Shown here one piece after another: positions 57,870 through 64,000 of a stretch of 64,000 nucleotides of DNA (positions within the stretch are counted from its first letter, which is position 1; each line of letters opens with the position of its first letter). Under the pieces are notes generated by a model. It ran no database searches, had not been told where the DNA came from, and saw only the letters and a program-made list of their open reading frames with translations. This stretch comes from Lysinibacillus sp. B2A1. Lineage in GTDB: Bacteria; Bacillota; Bacilli; Bacillales_A; Planococcaceae. The DNA lies in the NCBI GenBank assembly GCA_002973635.1, contig CP027224.1, forward strand, positions 2,614,501-2,678,500, given 5' to 3'. Made by a program: the position numbers and the translations under genes.

Positions 57870-57981
57870 AGCCCGGAGGTATAAGTGATTAAAACTAAAA
57901 GCTCTTCGCTTCAATGGGTGACCTCTCAATATAGGAGAGCAAGTGATTAAAATTTTGAATTACGGTAACGGAGGGTTGACA

Positions 57982-58683
57982 GTGACACAGATAAAGGTGC
58001 TCTTAATAGAAGATGATCCGATGGTGCGAGAGGTGAATCGTCAATTTATTGAAAAGGTAACGGGGTTTGAAGTGATAGGTCAAGCATCAAATGGTGTTGA
58101 GGGAATAGCTCAAATACGTAAGCTTGCACCTGATTTAGTATTCATGGATATTTTTATGCCGGAGCAGGATGGAATTACAAGTTTGCGAAAAATACGTGAG
58201 CTGAATTTATCAGTGGATGTTATTACTGTAACTGCTGCAAATGATATGAAAACGGTGAAACAGATCTTGCATCTAGGTGTCTTCGATTATATTATGAAGC
58301 CCTTTTCATTTGAACGCGTGCAAGGAACACTTGAAAATTATTTGCGTTTTAAAAGACAAATGCAAAAAGAGCGTGAGCTAACACAGGGAGAACTTGATCA
58401 GTTATTTCATTATCAGGGTGGGCAAAATGAGATTGAGCAGCCAACTATGATGCACTTAGAAAAAAACTTACCAAAGGGTTTTAATCGAGCCACACTCGAA
58501 AAAGTTATGCACTATTTGCATTCCGTAGAGGGAGCATCGGCTGAAGAAGTTGCAAGTGGTGTAGGTATTGCACGTGTTACAGCCCGAAGATATTTAGATT
58601 ATTTAGAGAAGCAAGAAGAGATTACGATGGATGTGCATTATGGTGGCATTGGTCGTCCTATCAATTATTATTTTAGTAAATAA
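57982..58683 (+). CDS. dctR: C4-dicarboxylate response regulator DctR (CitB family)
   Basis: A 233-residue regulator. The receiver has the acid pocket EDD (10-12), phospho-Asp56 in LVFMDIFMPEQDG and the Lys in YIMKPFSF. The C-terminal helix-turn-helix (GASAEEVASGVGIARVTARRYLDYL) is of the CitB/DcuR type. GTG 57982 has GGAGGG 6 nt upstream; an in-frame GTG at 57943 lies in the leader. The 70-nt leader holds a near-repeat (AAGTGATTAAAA twice). Confidence 0.93.
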   Translation: MTQIKVLLIEDDPMVREVNRQFIEKVTGFEVIGQASNGVEGIAQIRKLAPDLVFMDIFMPEQDGITSLRKIRELNLSVDVITVTAANDMKTVKQILHLGVFDYIMKPFSFERVQGTLENYLRFKRQMQKERELTQGELDQLFHYQGGQNEIEQPTMMHLEKNLPKGFNRATLEKVMHYLHSVEGASAEEVASGVGIARVTARRYLDYLEKQEEITMDVHYGGIGRPINYYFSK

Positions 58684-58686
58684 CAG

Positions 58687-58722
58687 ATAAAAACCTGATT
58701 GTGTTTAGGCAATCAGGTTTTA
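58687..58722. terminator. Bidirectional terminator between dctR and ispH
   Basis: AAACCTGATTG pairs with CAATCAGGTTT, with A tracts at one side and T tracts at the other. It serves convergent transcripts. Confidence 0.9.
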
Positions 58723-58728
58723 AGTATT

Positions 58729-59697
58729 TTAGTACGGCATAATTTTTTCTACAGGCTTTGGTGTCTTAATTTTAGGTAGAATTTTATCTAGTGTAACTGT
58801 ACGTTTAATGACATGTGTAGTTTCATCATGTTCGTCGAACTGTTCAAGGAATGAAATGACCTCTTTGACAATCGGTGTAGGCGTTGAAGCACCTGCTGTG
58901 ACAGCAACGGTATTAATGCCTGTTAACCATTCAACTCTTAGTTCAGAAACATCTGCAATTCGATAGGATGGTGTCCCTGCGATTTCAACAGACACCTGTG
59001 TTAAACGATTTGAGTTATTGGATTTTGGGTCACCAACTACAATAAGTAAATCGGCCTCCCCTGCTTGTTTAGCAACTGCTTCTTGGCGTACCTGCGTTGC
59101 TAAACAAATTTCTTTATGGACTTCAATATGTGGGAATTTTTCTTTTAAACTATCCATTAAATGAGCAACATCCCATTGACTCATAGTTGTTTGATTGGTT
59201 ACCAGTAATTTATCATTTGTTAAATGTAATGCATCAATATCATTGGAAGATTGCACTAAATGTACATGCTCTGGTGCAACGCCGATTGCTCCTTCAGGTT
59301 CAGGATGCCCTTTTTTACCAATATAAATAATATCATAGCCTTGTGCTGATTTTTCACGAATTAAATCGTGCGTAACTGTTACGTCAGGACATGTAGCATC
59401 AATGGATACTAAACCTTTTTGCTTCGCAATTTCACGAATTTCAGGTGAAACGCCATGAGCTGTGAAAATAACAGTGCCAGTTTCAACCTGTTTTATGATT
59501 TCTAAACGATTATCACCATCTAATGTGATGATGCCATCCTCTGCAAAGGCATCTGTGACATGTTTATTATGCACAATCATCCCTAAAATGTAGATAGGTC
59601 TTGGTAATGTTTTATCGAGTGCGGCGTTACGAGCGATTACCATCGCATCAACAACACCGTAGCAATAGCCACGTGGATTAATTTTTAATACTTGCAT
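58729..59697 (-). CDS. ispH: 4-hydroxy-3-methylbut-2-enyl diphosphate reductase IspH
   Basis: A 322-residue [4Fe-4S] enzyme for the last step of the MEP isoprenoid pathway, giving IPP and DMAPP. Cluster cysteines are in [17 protein letters not shown] and [11 protein letters not shown]; substrate residues include FTAHGVSPE and [13 protein letters not shown] [12 protein letters not shown] 59697 has AAAGGAG upstream; the frame extends to 59715 without support. Confidence 0.97.
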   Translation of the reverse strand: MQVLKINPRGYCYGVVDAMVIARNAALDKTLPRPIYILGMIVHNKHVTDAFAEDGIITLDGDNRLEIIKQVETGTVIFTAHGVSPEIREIAKQKGLVSIDATCPDVTVTHDLIREKSAQGYDIIYIGKKGHPEPEGAIGVAPEHVHLVQSSNDIDALHLTNDKLLVTNQTTMSQWDVAHLMDSLKEKFPHIEVHKEICLATQVRQEAVAKQAGEADLLIVVGDPKSNNSNRLTQVSVEIAGTPSYRIADVSELRVEWLTGINTVAVTAGASTPTPIVKEVISFLEQFDEHDETTHVIKRTVTLDKILPKIKTPKPVEKIMPY

Positions 59698-59770
59698 GGT
59701 TGTGACTCCTTTCAAGCTTACCTACCTACATTATAACGGACAGGGGCTACGAATACAAAGAAACGTTCAT

Positions 59771-60283
59771 CTACATAGGAGGCTGGAAAATACGTGGTTT
59801 GGATGGAATTGGATCTGGCGGAGTGAATGATGCATTTTGTCGAGAAGACCTTCCGCTTTTTGTAGAACCTGCTCCATCACTCGCTGTAGCTTTAGCTGCC
59901 CCAGTCTTCTCTCCAGTAGATGGAAGACCTTGAAACCCTTTATACAATTTTAATAGAGAGGGAATATTTTTTACCATAGGCATGGCTTGTTGTATATAGG
60001 GTGTATAAGTTTTGGCTGAATTGAACAAGCTATTGGCTTGCTGTAAAAATGAGCCGATTTTAGAGGCTCCTTGAACTGGCGGCATCGGCATTTGCCCTCC
60101 GAAAGTCCCTATTCCGCTAGACATTGGAAAGCCACCCGGAATTCGTGGTTGAACTGGGAAGCCTCCAGGAGGTAAAAAGGACTGCGGTGACATCTGCTGT
60201 GTTGGCATTGGCATCGGCATTTGCATGGGCATTCTCATGCCGCCGGGATACATTGGGAACTGATAGGGTGGTCGAAATACCAT
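59771..60283 (-). CDS. yqfQ: YqfQ/VrrA family Pro/Met-rich protein
   Basis: A 170-residue protein with an N-terminal half rich in Pro, Met, Gly and Gln (MRMPMQMPMPMP) and a helical conserved middle (IGSFLQQANSLFNSAKTYTPYIQQAMPMV), then a Ser/Lys tail. Composition and position next to ispH match B. subtilis YqfQ and B. anthracis VrrA, whose N-terminal repeat number varies. Its function is unclear; association with spores has been suggested for VrrA relatives. Confidence 0.85.
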   Translation of the reverse strand: MVFRPPYQFPMYPGGMRMPMQMPMPMPTQQMSPQSFLPPGGFPVQPRIPGGFPMSSGIGTFGGQMPMPPVQGASKIGSFLQQANSLFNSAKTYTPYIQQAMPMVKNIPSLLKLYKGFQGLPSTGEKTGAAKATASDGAGSTKSGRSSRQNASFTPPDPIPSKPRIFQPPM

Positions 60284-60540
60284 AATGATCTCCTTTCAAT
60301 ACTTGTTTATCATTGATGACATACCTGATTATAGTTATGATATGCAGATGGCTATGCTAGCGTTCGACAAAGACAAAGAAAATACACGACCAATAATAGA
60401 CTTTGTTCATCTTACCTATATACGTACTGTTAAATAGGAGTATTTCTCAAATCGTCACATTTTTTTTACTTTTCCGTCTACTCGCAGGGGTATAATGGAT
60501 TACTAGTAACTGCTTACTTATAGAAAAGTACTTGTAGGAT

Positions 60541-60762
60541 TTATCTTCATTCAGCAGAAGACTTCTACCCCTATAGGTGGTGAGATAAATGCAGTGTTTT
60601 GGTTCCTTTTCAGTGGGTATCCAAACACCTACTCAAATAGAGGAACTCAGTTAGCAACACGGTTTTAATCTGTGCGAAAGCGAAGCGACAGCAACAAATG
60701 TTTTCTGTAGCGAAAGCATAGCGGCAGCTACAATTACGCCAAGGTGAAATTGATGTAAATAT
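60541..60762 (+). repeat. Dispersed intergenic repeat, family R2, copy C
   Basis: Shares TTATCTTCATTCAG, GTGGTGAGAT, GGTTCCTTTTCAGTGGGT, CCAAACACCTACT and the end AATTACGCCAAGG-GAAATTGAT with 32037-32290. In its middle, instead of the nested hairpin of copy A, it carries two GCGAAAGCGAAGCG motifs (60671-60732). The region 60284-60540 is AT-rich with no gene. Confidence 0.8.
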
Positions 60763-60819
60763 TTCGTAAAGGTATTTTTGTTAGAATAATATAGAGGAAT
60801 CTTGAATAGGAGGTATTTT

Positions 60820-62508
60820 GTGTCTATTAAAGTCAGAAGTATGGTGTCATTTGGTCTTATTGTATTATTAGTGCTAATCCTGGGGTTTTTTCAGCAGCAA
60901 AATGCTAAATCCCAATTAAAACAAATACACTTAATGAAGGAAAAGACATTGCAATCAGCACTACTAGCAGATGAGATGAAGTTAGCGGTGGTTCAGGTTC
61001 AGCAATACTTGACAGATATTAGTGCTACAAGAGCACTAGACAATTTAGATGATGGATTTGAGCAGGCAGAAAAATATAGTAAAATTTTTAATCAAAATTT
61101 AGAACAGCTGAAAAGCTTGCATCCTCAAAATCAGGAAAAACTAGATTCCATTAAAGTAGCATTTGATCATTATTATAGCACTGGCCAAGAAATGGCTAAT
61201 AGCTATATTCAGGGGGGACCTGAGCAGGGCAATAAAATTATGCTGGAATTTGATACGACCTCTGTTGAAATCAATGAAAAAGTAGAAATATTTCAACAAG
61301 AAAGCATTACTCAAATGCAAAATTCTTTAACCGACGTTGAAAAGCTTATAGATGATAATAAACAGTGGTTTTTATGGATATTTGCCGTTATTGTCCTGAT
61401 TTGTATCGTTGTCGGCTTTATACTTGTACGTTCAATTGTTGTACCTGTACATAAATTAACTTCTGCTGCAGAAGTAATTGCTAAAGGTGATTTATGTCAA
61501 AAGGATATAGAGGTCAGAACAAATGATGAAATTAAGATTTTAGCAGATTCCTTTAATTTAATGAAAACTAATTTACATTCTTTGATACGTAGTATGACTG
61601 CTAATGTTGAGCATACTACTTCAGCAGCTGAACAACTAGCTGCCAGTACAGATGTAATTTCTGATTCCTCTAACGATGTTGCAAACTTAGTGGAGGGAAT
61701 GGCAGCAAATGATCATCAAGCAGCTGCCACTGGTCGTGAAAGTTCGATTGCAATGGATGAAACAGCCCGAGGGGTTCAACGTATAGCGGAGGCTACGCAG
61801 GTGCTTCATTCTAAAGCTATAGATACACAGACTATTGCGAATGATGGCGAAAAAACATTGCATATCGCAGAAAATCAAATAGCAATCATCCAGGAATCTT
61901 CTAATAAGACAAATGAGCGTATTAAGCAGCTAAATAGACAATCAGCTGAAATCGTTCAGATTACGAAAGTAATAACGGATATTACCGAACAAACAAATCT
62001 TCTAGCATTAAATGCTGCTATTGAGGCAGCGCGTGCTGGTGAGCATGGTAAAGGTTTTGCAGTCGTAGCTGATGAGGTACGCAAGTTAGCGGAGGAATCG
62101 AAAGCATCTGCTAATCAAATTGTTGATTTGATCGCACTTATCCAGCAGGAAATGAAGGAAGTCGATAAGGCTGTAAGTGTAACGGTATTAAATGTGGATG
62201 AGGGCGTCACATTTATTCAAAATGCGCAAAAGTCTTTCGATGAAATTTTACATGCCATTCGCGAGATGACTGGACAAATTGAAGATGTTTCAGCCTCTAC
62301 GCAACAAATATCTGCAAGCACTGAAGAAATTGCTGCATCGGTCAATGAAATGTCCAACTCTGCCGTTCAAGCTGCCCAGCAATCAGAAATAATTGCCTCG
62401 ACAATTGAAGAGCAAGCAGCAACAATTGAAGAAATAAATGCCGTTGCAAAATCATTAAGCGAAGAGGCTCTGACAGTGAAGGAAGAAATTAATAAATTTA
62501 AAGTTTAA
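60820..62508 (+). CDS. Methyl-accepting chemotaxis protein
   Basis: A 562-residue receptor: helix 1 (about 5-27), four-helix-bundle-like ligand domain (28-185), helix 2 ([20 protein letters not shown]), HAMP, and a signalling tip with [34 protein letters not shown] split over the CheA/CheW hairpin. GTG 60820 is preferred: AGGAGG sits just before it, and an in-frame TTG at 60802 overlaps that site. Ligand unknown. Confidence 0.94.
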   Translation: MSIKVRSMVSFGLIVLLVLILGFFQQQNAKSQLKQIHLMKEKTLQSALLADEMKLAVVQVQQYLTDISATRALDNLDDGFEQAEKYSKIFNQNLEQLKSLHPQNQEKLDSIKVAFDHYYSTGQEMANSYIQGGPEQGNKIMLEFDTTSVEINEKVEIFQQESITQMQNSLTDVEKLIDDNKQWFLWIFAVIVLICIVVGFILVRSIVVPVHKLTSAAEVIAKGDLCQKDIEVRTNDEIKILADSFNLMKTNLHSLIRSMTANVEHTTSAAEQLAASTDVISDSSNDVANLVEGMAANDHQAAATGRESSIAMDETARGVQRIAEATQVLHSKAIDTQTIANDGEKTLHIAENQIAIIQESSNKTNERIKQLNRQSAEIVQITKVITDITEQTNLLALNAAIEAARAGEHGKGFAVVADEVRKLAEESKASANQIVDLIALIQQEMKEVDKAVSVTVLNVDEGVTFIQNAQKSFDEILHAIREMTGQIEDVSASTQQISASTEEIAASVNEMSNSAVQAAQQSEIIASTIEEQAATIEEINAVAKSLSEEALTVKEEINKFKV

Positions 62509-62554
62509 GTGAGGACTGTAGACTACGAAAGTCTGTTATTACTTTTTATACAAG

Positions 62555-62602
62555 CGAGGAGTTTCCAAATATTTTGGAAACTCCTCACTATATTTTCTAG
62601 AA
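62555..62602. terminator. Terminator after the chemoreceptor
   Basis: GAGGAGTTTCCAAA pairs with TTTGGAAACTCCTC, followed by ACTATATTTTC. Located between convergent genes; probably bidirectional. Confidence 0.88.
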
Positions 62603-62619
62603 TATATCTTCGGTATACA

Positions 62620-63324
62620 TTATTCTTCATCATAACAACGTAGCATTCTATAGCCGACACGAACATGGGTCTGTATTAATGATGGGTTAGCTGGGTCGTT
62701 CTCTATTTTTTTTCGAAGTGTTGCCATGAAAACCCTAAGGCTGGGGACATCCGATTGGAGAACATTATGCCAAATCTCCTTTAAAATAAAATTATGTGTT
62801 AATACTTTGCCAACATGCTTAGATAAAATGACCAACAGCTTATATTCTATAGGTGTTAAATGCACCTCTTTCCCATTGACAAACACTGTATTTGCTAAAT
62901 AGTTTATTTGTAAATGGCCGTTCTCAAAGAGAGAGGGTTCATTATCGAGCTGATGCTCATACATCATTCTTCGCAATGCTACTCGTATGCGTGCTAGTAA
63001 CTCCTCCACACTAAAAGGCTTAGTGACATAATCATCTGCACCAGCATCCAATGCATTTATTTTATCTTGTTCTTCCCCACGCGCACTGACAACAATAATA
63101 GGGGTTTGGGTCCAGCTTCTAATCTTTGTAATAAGCTCTACACCATCCATGTCCGGTAGTCCTAAATCCAGAATGATTACATCTGGCTTCATAGTAAGAG
63201 CCTTTTGTAATGCACCATTCCCGTCGTATGCGATGTCGAATTCATAGTGCTGTGTAGCTAATGTCATCTTGATTAAATTGCCAATGGCTAGGTCATCTTC
63301 GACTACAAGAATTCGTTTATTCAT
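62620..63324 (-). CDS. kdpE: KdpE-type response regulator (OmpR family)
   Basis: A 234-residue regulator with a receiver (acidic pocket at EDD 9-11, phospho-Asp53 in IILDLGLPDMDG, Lys in VTKPFSV) and a C-terminal winged helix (LTPIEYKLLVILSKHVGKVLTH, HVRVGYRM). The pairing with a KdpD-like kinase supports KdpE. It would activate high-affinity Kdp K+ uptake, whose genes are not in the window. Confidence 0.9.
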   Translation of the reverse strand: MNKRILVVEDDLAIGNLIKMTLATQHYEFDIAYDGNGALQKALTMKPDVIILDLGLPDMDGVELITKIRSWTQTPIIVVSARGEEQDKINALDAGADDYVTKPFSVEELLARIRVALRRMMYEHQLDNEPSLFENGHLQINYLANTVFVNGKEVHLTPIEYKLLVILSKHVGKVLTHNFILKEIWHNVLQSDVPSLRVFMATLRKKIENDPANPSLIQTHVRVGYRMLRCYDEE

Positions 63325-63333
63325 GGAACATCA

Positions 63334-64000
63334 TTACTCCTTTTTTAGTGAAAAATGAAAGGTTGTGCCCTGAGGTTGATTATCTGATACATGTATTCCG
63401 CTGCCATGTAATTTTAAAATGGTTTGACAAAGTGCTAAGCCTAATCCTAGACCTCTTCGACTATCGCTGCGCTGTTTTTTTCCGGTTGTAAATGGCTCAA
63501 AAAGCGTGTCTTTTATAGCATCATCAATACCTGGCCCATCATCAGAAATAGTGAAATCTACTAAACCAGCAGATTCTTTTACTTGTATCGTAATCACGCT
63601 ACCAGGAGGTGTATAGGTCAATGCATTATCAATGATATTAATCAAAACCTGAATGATTAATCGTGCATCCATAAAAGCAAATAAGAATTCTGGTTCAATT
63701 TGATAGGATATTTTATGAGTATTATTTAGACAAACGACATGGCAAAGTGCCTCTTGTATGATTTCTTCTACAAGTTCCAAATGCATCTCTAAAGCGAATT
63801 GTCCATTTTCTAATCTTGAAACAGCGAGTAAGTTTTCAACCATTTGTACAAGCCATTTTGAATTTTTATAAATATCTTCATATAATTTGTTTTTTTCATT
63901 CTCTGGAATATAGCTTGCATTCGTCAATAAAATATCTGCATTTCCAGAAATAGCTGTTAGCGGCGTTCTTAAATCATGTGAGATAGCACGCAAAAGGTTA
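63334..64000 (-). CDS. kdpD: KdpD-type sensor histidine kinase, C-terminal part
   Basis: The frame runs off the window edge; 222 residues are visible. The H box (ISHDLRTPLTAISG), N box (INIIDNALTYTP), G1 box (SDDGPGI) and G2 (GLGLGLALCQTI) are intact. The USP-like N-terminus and membrane helices of KdpD are outside the window, so the assignment rests on the KdpE partner and close similarity of the catalytic core. It ends 9 nt before kdpE. Confidence 0.82.
   Translation of the reverse strand, partial: NLLRAISHDLRTPLTAISGNADILLTNASYIPENEKNKLYEDIYKNSKWLVQMVENLLAVSRLENGQFALEMHLELVEEIIQEALCHVVCLNNTHKISYQIEPEFLFAFMDARLIIQVLINIIDNALTYTPPGSVITIQVKESAGLVDFTISDDGPGIDDAIKDTLFEPFTTGKKQRSDSRRGLGLGLALCQTILKLHGSGIHVSDNQPQGTTFHFSLKKE

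Noticed and set aside
60303..60436. Plus-strand frame from a TTG, about 44 codons, with protein-like composition
   Set aside because: No Shine-Dalgarno, a rare start and no recognised homologue; it overlaps the yqfQ promoter region.

Overview
The window is AT-rich, low-GC Gram-positive DNA from an endospore-forming Bacillaceae/Planococcaceae organism, most likely Lysinibacillus or a close relative. The backbone follows the order I recall for the Bacillus subtilis yqe-yqf chromosomal region: hemW-hrcA-grpE-dnaK-dnaJ-prmA-rsmE, then mtaB, rpsU, nfeD-floA, yqfC-yqfD-phoH-pgpH-ybeY-dgkA-cdd-era-recO, glyQS-ccpN-yqfL-dnaG-sigA-cccA-trmK-nif3, and finally ispH-yqfQ. Sporulation genes (cotJABC, yqfCD), an S-layer-homology protein and a dense set of intergenic repeats fit that assignment. 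No rRNA, tRNA, CRISPR array or recognisable transposase gene is visible.

Layout. 0-7.4 kb: CIRCE-controlled heat-shock operon with two modification enzymes. 7.4-12.4 kb: accessory island between rsmE and mtaB with three paralogous, probably spore-surface genes, each preceded by a sigma-K-like promoter of identical geometry, plus a decayed minus-strand gene. 12.4-20.7 kb: mtaB, deoC, a MarR-MFS efflux pair with mirrored operators, the cotJ operon, and a Ktr potassium-uptake operon under a c-di-AMP (ydaO-type) riboswitch. 20.7-32 kb: rpsU, a sigma-W-type nfeD-floA operon, yqfCD, and the phoH-pgpH-ybeY-dgkA-cdd-era-recO series. 32-36.3 kb: SLH protein and an HD-GYP protein. 36.3-46.7 kb: T-box-controlled glyQS and the macromolecular-synthesis genes. 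46.7-53.6 kb: accessory genes among large repeat elements. 53.6-58.7 kb: C4-dicarboxylate module dctP/dctB/dctS/dctR with a perfect cre site. 58.7-64 kb: ispH, yqfQ, a chemoreceptor and kdpE-kdpD (cut by the window edge).

Regulation can be read directly in several places: CIRCE/HrcA, twin MarR operators, sigma-K, sigma-E and sigma-W promoter matches, a c-di-AMP riboswitch, a glycine T-box, and a CcpA cre site. Potassium and c-di-AMP recur: the riboswitch on ktr, the c-di-AMP phosphodiesterase PgpH, and KdpDE all lie here.

The least explained content is repetitive. Two large composite inverted-repeat elements (about 840 and 676 bp) have related ends; one is flanked by a 28-bp direct repeat that is itself a terminator-like hairpin, and the other carries a roughly 65-bp double hairpin nested in both arms. 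A short GCGAAAGCGAAGCG motif family and a third element of about 250 bp are also dispersed across the window. These and the sigma-K-linked paralogue cluster are the best candidates for undescribed biology.
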